From the NCBI GenBank assembly GCA_958295955.1, contig OY282420.1, forward strand, positions 3,796,435-3,860,434: a DNA stretch of 64,000 nt, given 5' to 3'. The position numbers and the translations under genes were made by a program. Shown one piece after another: positions 35,534 to 44,633 of this stretch. Source of the DNA: an uncultured Bryobacterales bacterium. GTDB taxonomy: Bacteria; Acidobacteriota; Terriglobia; Bryobacterales; UBA6623. Within the stretch, counting starts at the first letter, position 1, and each line of letters opens with the position of its first letter. The notes beneath the pieces are model-generated. The model saw nothing but the letters and a program-made list of their open reading frames with translations, ran no database searches and was not told where the DNA came from.

Positions 35534-35782
35534 ACCGGCGCGCCGCGGATGCCACCGAGGCGGGGCGGCAGAGGCGTGACCTGTGTTCCGGCGAGGGGCG
35601 TTCCGATCCCCGGCGGGGGCTGCCTGTGGAAGAAGCGCATCGTTCGGCTCACGGCAGGGGAGCGCAAGACCCGCGGCGAGCCGGAAATTTAACAAGATTT
35701 TTTTGTGTTGCGCCGCGCAAGTGTGGCATACTGCATACGGGTATTTTTATCCGCGAATGCCGCAAGGAGGCCGCCTGTACCG

Positions 35783-38512
35783 ATGAAACAGTTTTTATTG
35801 CCGGTTTCGATGCTGTTGATGGCTCCGGTTTTTGTCGTCTCGGCGGGCGCCGCCGAGATCGAACCCGCTCAACTGGACTTTTTCGAGAAAAAAATCCGGC
35901 CGGTTCTCGCCAAGAACTGTTACATGTGCCACTCCGCCGAGGCCAAGACGCGGATGGGCGGCCTCTCGCTGGACACGAAGCAGGGCATGCGCAACGGCGG
36001 GCAGCGCGGCCACGCCGTGGTTCCGGGCGACGTTGACGCCGGCGTGCTGATGGCGGCGCTGCGCCACGAGGGCAAGCTGAAGATGCCGCCGATGGGCAAG
36101 CTTCCCGCCGGCGTGATCGAGGATTTTGCGTCGTGGATCAGAATGGGCGCCCCGGACCCGCGCGAAGTGGATATCTCCCGGACGCAATCGACAATCGATG
36201 TCGAGAAGGGCAGGGGATACTGGGCGTTTCAGGCGCCGGAGAAGGCCGGCTTTCCGGCTGTCCGCGGGGTTGCTTGGCCGCGTGGCGCGATCGACCATTT
36301 CATTCTGGCGAAGATCGAAGAGAAAGGGCTGCGGCCGGTAAGCGATGCCTCCCGCGAGGCGTTGATTCGCCGCGCCTCCTATGACCTCACCGGTCTGCCG
36401 CCGACGCCCGCGGAAATTGCCGCGTTCGTTGCCGATGACGACGAACGCGCCTTCCACAAGGTGGTCGACCGCTTGCTCGCCTCGGAGCGTTTCGGCGAAC
36501 GCTGGGGCCGCCATTGGCTCGACGTCGCGCGTTACGCGGAAACCATCGGGCGGACGCGCAATCTTCCTTTCCCTGTCGCCTGGAAATACCGCGACTACGT
36601 GATCGATGCGTTCAACGCAGACAAGCCCTACGACGAGTTCGTACGCGAGCAGATCGCCGGCGACCTGCTGCCTTACCGCAACCGAAGCGAGCGTAACGAG
36701 CAGCAGATCGCGACGGGGTTCCTCGCCCTGGGGGCGCACGATCTCAACGAGCCCGACCGCAAGCTCTTCCCCATGGACGTCGCCGACGAGATGATCAACG
36801 TGACGACGCGCTCTATGCTGGCCTTGAGCGTCGGCTGCGCGCGCTGCCACGATCACAAGTTCGATCCGATTCCGACCAAGGATTATTACTCCATGGCCGG
36901 CATCTTCCGCAGTTCCGAGCTGCGCGACGGCCTCCGCCTGCGGCCCCGCTTCAACTCGGGCTACTTCCGCATTCAGAAGATGGTGACGTTGGACGGCGTG
37001 CCCGATTATTCGGGTGAAGAGGCTGCCGAGTTGCGCACGAAACGCGAGCGGCTTTGGCAAGAGCTGCTGGTCGCGGAGGAAGCGCGGGACCGCGCCAAAA
37101 CCCGCAAGCTCGCCCGCGAGCTCGGCGACATGCCCGTGCCCGAGAACCTGGCGATGGGCGTAGTGGAAGCCGAGCAAGCCGTCGACTGCCAAGTCAACGT
37201 CGGAGGCGACCCGCACATGCTCGGCGACGAGACGAAGCGCGGCTTCGTGCAGGTCTTGTTCCCCAAAGATCGCGCCCTGCCGCAAATCGGCGAAAACGAA
37301 AGCGGCCGCCTGCAACTCGCCGCGTGGCTGGTCGACCGCGAGAACCCCATGACCGCGCGCGTGATGGTCAACCGCGTCTGGAGCCACCTGTTCGGCCGCG
37401 GCATCGTCAAGACCGTGGACAACTTCGGCAAGATAGGCTCCCCTCCGACGCACCCCGAGTTGCTCGACTACCTTGCGGTTCGGTTCATGGAGCAGGGCTG
37501 GTCCGTCAAGAATCTCATCCGCGAGATCGTGCTCAGCCGGACGTACCGCCTCTCGACCGACTTCGACGCGGCGAATTTCGAGATCGAGCCCGACAACACG
37601 CTGCTGTGGCGCGCCAACCGCCGCCGGCTCGAAGTCGAAGCCCTACGCGATTCCCTCCTGCTGATCAGCGGCGAGATGAGCGCCGAGCGGCCGGCGGCTT
37701 CCCCGGTGCATGATTTTTCCCGCAATCAGTTGATCAACACCGGAAACAAGCAGGTCGAGCGCTGGGAAGTCGAAGAAACCTATCGCAGCGTTTATGTTCC
37801 GGTGATCCGCAACCAGGTGAACCGCTTTTTCGAGACGTTCGATTTCCCCGAGCCGAGCGAGACCCACGGCGCGCGCGACGTGACCACCGTTGCGACGCAG
37901 GCGCTGTTCCTGATGAACAGCGATTTCGTGCAGGCGCATGCGCAAACCGCCGCCGAAAGGCTCATCGCCGGGGAAAAATCGGACGCAGAGCGGGTACGGC
38001 GCGCCTTCCGCCAAGTGCTTTCCCGCGAGCCGACCGAGGCCGAGGTGGAAAAGTCGCTGGCCTTTATCGCCTCTACTGCCGAGGCGCTGCGCTCGGAAGA
38101 ACAGCCCCGCCGCCGGCAGAGCCGCGTCAAGGCCGAGGAGAACGTCGAGGACTGGCTCTTTGCCGCCGTGACCGCATTGCTGCGGCGTCAGCCGACGGCT
38201 TCCGAGATGACGGACGCCATGGACTATATGAGCGAACAGCAGCCGGACGCCGAGAAAAACGTCCGGGACGTCAAGCGCTTCTTCGTGAATAACGAAGGCA
38301 ACCTGCGCCGCCGGCAAATCGGCGAGTTCGTGGAGTTGCTTTTAGGCCGCCCGGCAACCCCCCGCGATTTCGACGAGATCGCGGCGTTTTTGGAAGACGC
38401 CCGCCGGCAGGCGCGGCGCCGAGGCGCGCCCATGGTTCGCGGCCCGCAGGAAGCTTGGGCCCGTTTGTATCACGCGCTGTTCAGCAGCGCCGAGTTCCGC
38501 TACCGCGGGTAA
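35783..38512 (+). CDS. Planctomycete-type cytochrome c (PSCyt1) with DUF1549 and DUF1553 domains
   Basis: 909 residues. A signal peptide (LLPVSMLLMAPVFVVSAGAA) is followed by a PSCyt1 domain with haem site CYMCH (46-50). DUF1549 comes next (about 160-375; WPRGAIDHFILAKIEEKGL, YDLTGLPPTP, RWGRHWLDVARYAET, GCARCHDHKFDPI with a second CxxCH). DUF1553 fills the C-terminal half (QLAAWLVDRENPMTARVMVNRVW, VKNLIREIVLSRTYR). The ATG has AAGGAGG 12 nt upstream. It always travels with a DUF1501 gene in Planctomycetes, Verrucomicrobia and Acidobacteria, and that gene follows 30 nt later. The pair is thought to function in periplasmic polysaccharide or sulfate-ester metabolism, but no reaction is proven. 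Confidence 0.94.
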   Translation: MKQFLLPVSMLLMAPVFVVSAGAAEIEPAQLDFFEKKIRPVLAKNCYMCHSAEAKTRMGGLSLDTKQGMRNGGQRGHAVVPGDVDAGVLMAALRHEGKLKMPPMGKLPAGVIEDFASWIRMGAPDPREVDISRTQSTIDVEKGRGYWAFQAPEKAGFPAVRGVAWPRGAIDHFILAKIEEKGLRPVSDASREALIRRASYDLTGLPPTPAEIAAFVADDDERAFHKVVDRLLASERFGERWGRHWLDVARYAETIGRTRNLPFPVAWKYRDYVIDAFNADKPYDEFVREQIAGDLLPYRNRSERNEQQIATGFLALGAHDLNEPDRKLFPMDVADEMINVTTRSMLALSVGCARCHDHKFDPIPTKDYYSMAGIFRSSELRDGLRLRPRFNSGYFRIQKMVTLDGVPDYSGEEAAELRTKRERLWQELLVAEEARDRAKTRKLARELGDMPVPENLAMGVVEAEQAVDCQVNVGGDPHMLGDETKRGFVQVLFPKDRALPQIGENESGRLQLAAWLVDRENPMTARVMVNRVWSHLFGRGIVKTVDNFGKIGSPPTHPELLDYLAVRFMEQGWSVKNLIREIVLSRTYRLSTDFDAANFEIEPDNTLLWRANRRRLEVEALRDSLLLISGEMSAERPAASPVHDFSRNQLINTGNKQVERWEVEETYRSVYVPVIRNQVNRFFETFDFPEPSETHGARDVTTVATQALFLMNSDFVQAHAQTAAERLIAGEKSDAERVRRAFRQVLSREPTEAEVEKSLAFIASTAEALRSEEQPRRRQSRVKAEENVEDWLFAAVTALLRRQPTASEMTDAMDYMSEQQPDAEKNVRDVKRFFVNNEGNLRRRQIGEFVELLLGRPATPRDFDEIAAFLEDARRQARRRGAPMVRGPQEAWARLYHALFSSAEFRYRG

Positions 38513-38542
38513 GCATAACCGAAACCAACGAGAGGTTCGAAC

Positions 38543-39925
38543 ATGATCCATTCAGATTTCAGCCGCCGAAATTTTTTGAAGTCCGCGACCGCCGGTTTCG
38601 GCTACACGGCGTTTGCGCATCTCGCCGCACAGGAGGCGTTGCGCGCCAAGACGTTCCAAAATCCCTTGCTGCCCAAGCAGCCCCATTTCGAGCCGAAGGT
38701 CAAGCGGGTCATCTTCCTGTTCATGCAGGGCGCTCCGACGCAGCACGAGACTTTCGACTACAACCTGGAGCTTGAGAAGCATGCCGGTCAAAAAGCCGAG
38801 ATGAATCTCTCCATCGGCAAGCAAGGCGGAAAGATACTGCCGCCGGTTTACAAGTTCGACCGTTGCGGCGAAAGCGGCCTGCCGATTTCGGAAGTTTTTC
38901 CTCACCTCCAGCAGCACGCCGACGACCTGTGTTTGCTCAACGGCATGCACACCGATACGCCGGCGCATCCGCAGGCGTCGATTTTTACGCATACGGGCAA
39001 CATCACCTTCGTCAGGCCGTCGATGGGTTCGTGGATCGTTTACGGCCTCGGCACGGAGAATCAGGACCTTCCGGGCTTCGTGACCATGAACCCCCCGCCT
39101 GTCGGCGGCGCAGCGCTTTACGGCTCAGCGTTTCTGCCGGCGACGTTCCAGGGCACGCGCCTGAATATCGATCCGGGCGAGGAGCCCATCGGCAACATTC
39201 GCAATGCGCGGATGAGCCTCGAAGCCCAACGCCGCCAGATCGATTTCGTGCAAGACCTCAACCGCGGTCTGCTGGAAAAGAACGAAGTGGACAATCAGGT
39301 CGAGGGCGTCATCCAGTCCTACGAGTTGGCCTTCAAGATGCAGAAGGCCGTTCCCAACGTCATGGATATTTCGCAGGAGCCCGAGCATGTCCGCGCGCTT
39401 TACGGCATCGACGACAAGGTGACGCGCGACTTCGGCGCGCAGTGCTTGTTGGCCCGGCGCATGGCCGAAGCCGGCGTGCGCTTCATCGAGCTCGGCCACC
39501 GCGGCTGGGATCAGCACAACAAGCTCCGCGAGCGCCTCAAGACCAACGCCACGGCGACCGACAAGCCGATCGCCGCCTTGATGACCGATCTGAAGCAGCG
39601 CGGCCTGATGCAAGACACGCTGATTGTCTGGGGCGGAGAGTTCGGACGCTCGACATTCGAGCAGAACAACGGCGACGGCCGCCGTCACAACAACCGCGGC
39701 TACACGATGTGGATGGCCGGCGGCGGCGTCAAGGGCGGCATCCGCCACGGGCGCTGCGACGCGACCGGCGCGGCCGTGGAAAACAAGGTTCATCTCCACG
39801 ACCTCCACGCCACGATGCTGCACCTGCTCGGACTCGACCACAAGCAACTGACCTACCGCTACGCCGGGCGCGACTTCCGTCTTACCGACGTTCACGGCAG
39901 AGTGATTCGCGAGGCGCTCGTTTAG
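38543..39925 (+). CDS. DUF1501 domain protein, Tat-exported
   Basis: 460 residues beginning with a twin-arginine signal, SRRNFLKSATAGFGYTAFA. DUF1501 motifs follow: KRVIFLFMQGAPTQHETFDY, DDLCLLNGMHTDTPAHPQAS, SMGSWIVYGLGTENQDLPGF, GVRFIELGHRGWDQHN, TLIVWGGEFGRSTFEQ and HDLHATMLHLLGLDH. The fold is related to alkaline phosphatase/sulfatase enzymes. The gene is cotranscribed with the DUF1549/DUF1553 cytochrome, 30 nt upstream. The role of the pair is not established. Confidence 0.94.
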   Translation: MIHSDFSRRNFLKSATAGFGYTAFAHLAAQEALRAKTFQNPLLPKQPHFEPKVKRVIFLFMQGAPTQHETFDYNLELEKHAGQKAEMNLSIGKQGGKILPPVYKFDRCGESGLPISEVFPHLQQHADDLCLLNGMHTDTPAHPQASIFTHTGNITFVRPSMGSWIVYGLGTENQDLPGFVTMNPPPVGGAALYGSAFLPATFQGTRLNIDPGEEPIGNIRNARMSLEAQRRQIDFVQDLNRGLLEKNEVDNQVEGVIQSYELAFKMQKAVPNVMDISQEPEHVRALYGIDDKVTRDFGAQCLLARRMAEAGVRFIELGHRGWDQHNKLRERLKTNATATDKPIAALMTDLKQRGLMQDTLIVWGGEFGRSTFEQNNGDGRRHNNRGYTMWMAGGGVKGGIRHGRCDATGAAVENKVHLHDLHATMLHLLGLDHKQLTYRYAGRDFRLTDVHGRVIREALV

Positions 39926-40045
39926 GCGTCGGAAAAACCGTGTTCATGCGTCTGCCTCCGGTGGGTTCGCCCATCGTTTCGTGGTAGCCTACAGACGCTT
40001 CGCCGGGCGCTGCGCGCCGGGTTCTGTCTGTGAACGGAGGAGAAA

Positions 40046-40465
40046 ATGGACAAGAAGAATCTCATCGTCTCCGGTTTGGCGGTTTACGTCGTTCACCGGC
40101 TCCTTGACTTTCTCGTGCATGCGGTTCTGCTGAGCGGAGCCTACGAGGCCACCGCCGACGTCTGGCGGCCCGAGGACGAGATGATGTCGATGTCGTGGAT
40201 CATGTTCCTCACCAGCCTTTTGTGGTCGTTCATCTTCGTCCACATCTTCGGCCGGGTTCGGCAAGGGGAGGGAATCGTGGAGGGGCTGCGCTACGGCTTC
40301 TGCATCGGCCTCTTCGTGGCCGTGCCCATGGCTTACAACTCGTACGTGGTGATGCCCGTTCCGCACTCGCTGGCTCTCTTGTGGTTCGTGTACGGGATGC
40401 TCCAGATCATGATCTGCGGAGCGGTACTGTCTCTCGTGTACCGGCCCCAACAGTCGACGGCATAG
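40046..40465 (+). CDS. Small four-helix membrane protein, unknown
   Basis: 139 residues with four probable membrane helices (about 8-30, 48-68, 80-100, 108-130); examples are LLWSFIFVHIFG and LWFVYGMLQIMICGAVLSLVY. Short polar loops contain YEATADVWRPEDEMM between helices 1 and 2. The CGGAGGAGAAA ribosome site before the ATG is strong, so the gene is real. I recall similar small membrane proteins in Acidobacteria and Planctomycetes without a named family. It ends 87 nt before the tRNA-Asp 3' end. Confidence 0.75.
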   Translation: MDKKNLIVSGLAVYVVHRLLDFLVHAVLLSGAYEATADVWRPEDEMMSMSWIMFLTSLLWSFIFVHIFGRVRQGEGIVEGLRYGFCIGLFVAVPMAYNSYVVMPVPHSLALLWFVYGMLQIMICGAVLSLVYRPQQSTA

Positions 40466-40551
40466 GCGCGGCGGCCTCTCGGCATGGAGTCTCTCCGGGC
40501 GTCCGCCTTGAAGCGCGGAACGCGCAAGCCGAAGCTGTAGGCGAAAAGGAG

Positions 40552-40628
<77 letters not shown>

Positions 40629-40752
40629 GCGCAGGAAACCCCGGCGGCAAGGCCGAGGCGACGATACCTTGAGCGTAGCACGGTCCGTTCTGACGGCGCA
40701 ATAACGAGTTGAGGCATGTTCGGGGCAAGCGGCCGGCTGTTCGCCGGCGCGC

Positions 40753-41523
40753 TCAGTATTGAAAGAGCGCCGTCGGGGCGTCTTGCGCGGCGACCGATAA
40801 TTCGGTTGTGGTCGATCCGACGGCGTCCAGAGCCTGTTGCGCATCCATTTGCGCCAGTGCCGGATGGTTGTTGTTGCCGCTCAGGTGCGCCAGCACGATT
40901 CTCTGCGCTCGGCAGTCCCAGTCGTTCGCCAGGAACTGCGCGGCGGCCTGATTGGAGAGGTGTCCGTCGCGGCTCAGCACGCGCTGCTTCACAGCCCAGG
41001 GGTACGGCCCTACCTTGAGCATCTCCAGGTCGTGATTCGATTCCAAGATGAGGAAGTCCGCGCCGCGCAAATGATGCCTCACCGAGTCGGTCATGTAGCC
41101 GAGATCGGTGGCGATCGCCAACTTGACCCCGCGGCAACGCACGCAAAAACCAACCGGGTCCACCGCGTCGTGCGGCACCGTGAACGTATCGATGTCCAGA
41201 TCGCCGATCGAGAGGCGCCCGCCCGCCTCGAAGTATTCCATCTTCGGCGCGCTCTTGTTCCAGGCCAGCGTGCCGGCCGTGGGCTCGGTCAGATAGATGG
41301 GGACGCCGGTCCTCCGCGCCAAGACTTCAAGCCCGCGGACGTGGTCGGAATGTTCGTGGGACACGACGACGGCGTCCAGGTCGGCGGCGTCCTCGCCGAT
41401 AGACGCCAGCCGCTCGTGAATTTGCTTCGAGCTGAACCCGGCATCGAAAAGCACGCGCACCTTGGCCGTGGCGACGAACGTTGCGTTGCCGCTGGAGCCG
41501 CTGCCGAGAATGCAAATGCGCAG
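40753..41523 (-). CDS. YycJ/WalJ-like metallo-beta-lactamase fold hydrolase (probable CTG start)
   Basis: 256 residues if translation starts at the CTG at 41523. The family's N-terminus, RICILGSGSSGNATFV, is encoded immediately after that CTG, while an in-frame TGA lies eight codons upstream and contains no ATG, GTG or TTG in between. An internal GTG at 41460 would remove this conserved strand. The metal site is VVVSHEHSDHVRGL (HxHxDH), followed by VPHDAVDPVGFCV, IATDLGYMTDSV, LILESNHD and IVLAHLSGNNNHP. YycJ/WalJ proteins are exonuclease-like MBL hydrolases linked to cell-wall/DNA processing. Alternatives to a CTG start are a sequencing error or a real frameshift at the 5' end. Confidence 0.85.
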   Translation of the reverse strand: MRICILGSGSSGNATFVATAKVRVLFDAGFSSKQIHERLASIGEDAADLDAVVVSHEHSDHVRGLEVLARRTGVPIYLTEPTAGTLAWNKSAPKMEYFEAGGRLSIGDLDIDTFTVPHDAVDPVGFCVRCRGVKLAIATDLGYMTDSVRHHLRGADFLILESNHDLEMLKVGPYPWAVKQRVLSRDGHLSNQAAAQFLANDWDCRAQRIVLAHLSGNNNHPALAQMDAQQALDAVGSTTTELSVAAQDAPTALFQY

Positions 41524-41673
41524 GCTCGCGTCGCTGTCCCTGAGTCTTCAAGCCCGCGGATGTCGGTATTCGGCTTATAGAAGCAACCTGCCGGGGCTGG
41601 GAATGGAACTATTCTTGCAGATTGCGCCGGCGCCGTACAAGGGGCGGCAGGCGTTTCTGTTTGCCGCAACCGC

Positions 41674-42660
41674 TTACCGGGCGGCCAAGCGCTCCAACAC
41701 GCGCGGCCAGACCTCGGGATTCAGCAATTGATCCGGCCGTTCGCCGCGCAGCGCCTGCTTGAGATGATGAATCGCGCCGGAAAGGATGCGCCGCTTGCCG
41801 GCCGCGCTGGCCGAGCCGACGTGCGGCGTGACGATGACGTCATTGCGCTGCAGCAACGGGTGATCGGCGGGGGCGGGTTCGGGATCGGTTACGTCGAGAC
41901 CGGCGCCGCGCAGTCGCCCGCTCTCAAGCGCCGCGAGCAACGCTGCTTCGTCCACCAGGCCCCCGCGCGAAACATTCACCAGAATCGCCCCTTTCTTCAT
42001 TTGACCGAGGGTTTCCGCATCGATCAGATGCCGCGTATCGGCGCTCAACGGCAGATGAAGCGAGACCACGTCCGCTTCGGCCAGCAGCGCCTCCAGCGAC
42101 GAAGCCATATCCACCCCGAGTTCTTCCGCGTGCTCGGCGGTTACGAAAGGGTCGAACGCGCTCACTTTCATGCCGACGCCGCGCATTGCAGCGGCGACGC
42201 GCGAGCCGATCCGGCCCAAGCCGACCAGTCCCAGGCGCGAGGCGAAAAGCTCCAGCGCGGAGTGCCGGCCGTAGTGGTCGGGACGGCGGTCGCGCCGCAG
42301 GCTGTGCTCGGCTTTCTTCAGATCTTTGGCGACCGCGAAGATCAGCGCAACGGCGTGCTCTGCCGTCGAGATCGTCGGCCCGTCGGGCGTGTAGCTGACC
42401 GCAATGCCGCGCTTCGTGGCGGCAGGGATATCGACGGCCTCGTAGCCGATGCCCATACGCGAAATGATCAGCAGGTTCGGGGCTCTGTCCATCGCCTCCG
42501 CGGTATAGCGCATGCCCCCGGCGAGCACGCCGTCCGCTTGCGGAAAGGCGGACAAGAAATCGTCGGGCGTGGCGACTCCCGGCCCGATAGGCTCGGCAAG
42601 CGGGGCGAGCAACCCGATGCAATCGGGTAAAATATGTCTTTCCGACCAGACTTTGAACAT
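41674..42660 (-). CDS. D-isomer-specific 2-hydroxyacid dehydrogenase
   Basis: 328 residues with the NAD-binding Rossmann fold (LGLVGLGRIGSRVAAAMRGVGMKV). The catalytic set is visible: NVSRGGLVDE with the Arg, DVTDPEPAPADHPL with the Glu, and VIVTPHVGSAS with the His. The N-terminal substrate-domain half has LLIISRMGIGYEAVDI. These enzymes reduce 2-ketoacids or oxidise D-2-hydroxyacids; the closest group is hydroxypyruvate/glyoxylate reductase or phosphoglycerate dehydrogenase-like, but the substrate cannot be fixed from sequence. It lies 150 nt upstream of the YycJ-like gene on the same strand. Confidence 0.93.
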   Translation of the reverse strand: MFKVWSERHILPDCIGLLAPLAEPIGPGVATPDDFLSAFPQADGVLAGGMRYTAEAMDRAPNLLIISRMGIGYEAVDIPAATKRGIAVSYTPDGPTISTAEHAVALIFAVAKDLKKAEHSLRRDRRPDHYGRHSALELFASRLGLVGLGRIGSRVAAAMRGVGMKVSAFDPFVTAEHAEELGVDMASSLEALLAEADVVSLHLPLSADTRHLIDAETLGQMKKGAILVNVSRGGLVDEAALLAALESGRLRGAGLDVTDPEPAPADHPLLQRNDVIVTPHVGSASAAGKRRILSGAIHHLKQALRGERPDQLLNPEVWPRVLERLAAR

Positions 42661-43087
42661 CTTACGAGTCTAGCCGGTTCGCCGGCCGGCGCCGAACACT
42701 GACGCGGGCGGCGCCGAACACTGACGCGGGCGGCGCGTAGAATGCCCGCTGCGGCGCCAAGACGCGGGGTTGCAGCCGTAAAAACGCCGAAAATCGCAAT
42801 CGAATGTGAATTTCGATTTGCAACGCGGGGCGGCGTGCCGCATGATATAAAGAAGAGCACGATAGTTTTCGAAAAACTTGGGCTTGGCCGGCAACCGGAT
42901 CGCGGATCGGATCCTCAGACCCGACAGCAACAAGCGCGGGTATCCCCCTAAATTTTCCGACCGCGGATGTCCCGGGATCCTGGTAAAGAGCAACGGATAC
43001 GCTGTTTCGACCGGTAGAGGCTTATCTTGCGCAGGCGGCAGCCTTGTGCGGGATGGACGCGCCAAACCGCGCAGAGGAGGGGGAATT
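42661..43087 (+). other. Long rpoD upstream region
   Basis: 427 nt without a protein gene. It holds the 22-bp tandem duplication at 42688-42731, a TAGAAT hexamer (42738-42743) and a TATAAA hexamer (42846-42851), either of which could be the -10 of an rpoD promoter, though no good -35 is spaced correctly. A long untranslated leader of about 230 nt would result from the second. Nothing resembling a known riboswitch was found. Confidence 0.4.
42688..42731 (+). repeat. Perfect 22-bp tandem duplication
   Basis: GGCGCCGAACACTGACGCGG plus GC (22 nt) occurs twice back to back (42688-42709, 42710-42731) and a third unit begins with GGCGC. It sits between the dehydrogenase gene and rpoD. Likely replication slippage; a regulatory role is not evident. 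Confidence 0.9.
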
Positions 43088-43090
43088 TTG
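43075..43090 (+). promoter_or_regulatory. Ribosome site fixing a TTG start for rpoD
   Basis: AGGAGG (43075-43080) followed by 7 nt and TTG (43088-43090). The frame stays open far upstream, but the region before this TTG has no sigma-factor homology, so the strong ribosome site decides the start. Confidence 0.75.
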
Positions 43091-44629
43091 GACCATTTCG
43101 ACGACGCGATCACAGTAGTCAGAGGCAAAATCGACGACAACATAGACGAATCTCCGGCAAGGGGTTTCCTTGACATCAGGGAGGCCGCCGGCGAGCGCGA
43201 CGCCCAACAGCAAAGCCAAGAGGAATCGATCTACACGGATGACCCCGTGCGGGTCTATCTTCGCGAAATGGGCGCGGTTCCACTGTTGACCCGCGAGGGC
43301 GAGGTGGACTTGGCGCGGCGCATGGAGCGCGGCAAGTCCCGTATGTGGAAGGCAATTTCCCGCAATCCGCTCACCATCGAAAAGCTGTTGGCCAAGTACG
43401 AGCAGGTCAAGGCCGGCGAAGTGCGGCTCACGTCCGTCGTCGAAATTAGCGACAACGGCGAAGGGCCGGAGGCATTCGAAAAGAAGGAAGCTCAGGTCAA
43501 GCACCAGTTTTCGATGGTCTTGCGCGCCAACAACAAGTTGACGCAGACGCAGGCGAAATTGGAATCGACGCCGAGCCGCCATGTCCACGTCAAGCGGCGT
43601 CTGACCGGCATGCGCAACCGCCGGATCATCAAAGTCTCGCAAGCCATGCAGAAGATACGCCTCAGGCAGCATGTCTGGGAGGGCTACCAGCACGATTTGC
43701 TGGAGATCCACTCGCGCTTGAAGGGTTTGGAGTCGCGCATCAACAAGCTGAAGAAGCGCGACCCGCGCCCGGACGACTACCAGTCGAAGTTGCGCGAGTT
43801 GAACAAGAAGCGGCGCACGGCGATCGCCGAAACGCGCATGACGCCCGAGCAGGCCAAAGCCTGCGCCAAGATGATCCGCGCCGGTCACCGCGAGGCCGAG
43901 CAGTCCAAAAAGGCGCTTGTCGAAGCCAACCTACGGTTGGTTGTCTCCGTCGCCAAGAAATACGTCAACCGCGGTCTGCACCTGTTGGACTTGATCCAGG
44001 AAGGCAACATCGGCCTCATGCGCGCCGCAGAAAAATTCGAGTACCGCCGCGGCTACAAGTTCTCGACCTATGCGACTTGGTGGATACGCCAAGCCATCAC
44101 GCGCGCCATTGCCGATCAGTCGCGCACCATCCGCATCCCGGTGCATATGAACGAGTCGATGAACAAATTTCTGCGCGCCTCGCGCGAGCTTGAGAAAGAA
44201 ATGGGCCGTTCGCCCAACAACGAAGAGATCGGCGAGCGCATGGAAATCCCGCCGGACAAAATTCAGAAGCTGAAGACGATCTCGCGCGACCCGGTTTCGC
44301 TGGAAACGCCGGTCGGGCGCGACGGCGAATCCGCTCTGGGCGATCTACTCGAAGACAAGTGGGTCGGCTCGCCGGTGGAAGCCGTGATCGACTCCAATGT
44401 CAAAGACGAGACCGGCGACGTGCTCAAGACGCTCTCCCCCAAGGAAGAGAAGGTCATTCGCATGCGCTTCGGCATTCAATACGAACGCGAGCATACGCTT
44501 GAGGAAATCGGCCAGGAATTCGCCGTGACCCGCGAGCGGATACGCCAGATCGAAGCCAAGGCGCTGCGCGCCCTCAGAGGTCCGGACCGCGCTCGGCGTT
44601 TGCGTTCGCTGATGGCGGCGCGACAGTAG
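43088..44629 (+). CDS. rpoD: RNA polymerase primary sigma factor (sigma70/RpoD)
   Basis: 513 residues. Region 1.2 is [21 protein letters not shown] (about 58-78). A non-conserved, charged coiled-coil-like spacer follows (about 100-285). Region 2 has [40 protein letters not shown] and [18 protein letters not shown], the standard -10-recognition helices. Region 3 contains [20 protein letters not shown]. Region 4 has [14 protein letters not shown] and the helix-turn-helix [22 protein letters not shown] full region 1.1 is not evident in the short N-terminus. The TTG start is set by AGGAGG. The sigma factor directs housekeeping transcription; TTGACA/TATxxT promoters seen in this window fit it. The nucleoside hydrolase gene begins 4 nt after its stop. 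Confidence 0.96.
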   Translation: MDHFDDAITVVRGKIDDNIDESPARGFLDIREAAGERDAQQQSQEESIYTDDPVRVYLREMGAVPLLTREGEVDLARRMERGKSRMWKAISRNPLTIEKLLAKYEQVKAGEVRLTSVVEISDNGEGPEAFEKKEAQVKHQFSMVLRANNKLTQTQAKLESTPSRHVHVKRRLTGMRNRRIIKVSQAMQKIRLRQHVWEGYQHDLLEIHSRLKGLESRINKLKKRDPRPDDYQSKLRELNKKRRTAIAETRMTPEQAKACAKMIRAGHREAEQSKKALVEANLRLVVSVAKKYVNRGLHLLDLIQEGNIGLMRAAEKFEYRRGYKFSTYATWWIRQAITRAIADQSRTIRIPVHMNESMNKFLRASRELEKEMGRSPNNEEIGERMEIPPDKIQKLKTISRDPVSLETPVGRDGESALGDLLEDKWVGSPVEAVIDSNVKDETGDVLKTLSPKEEKVIRMRFGIQYEREHTLEEIGQEFAVTRERIRQIEAKALRALRGPDRARRLRSLMAARQ

Positions 44630-44633
44630 CGCC

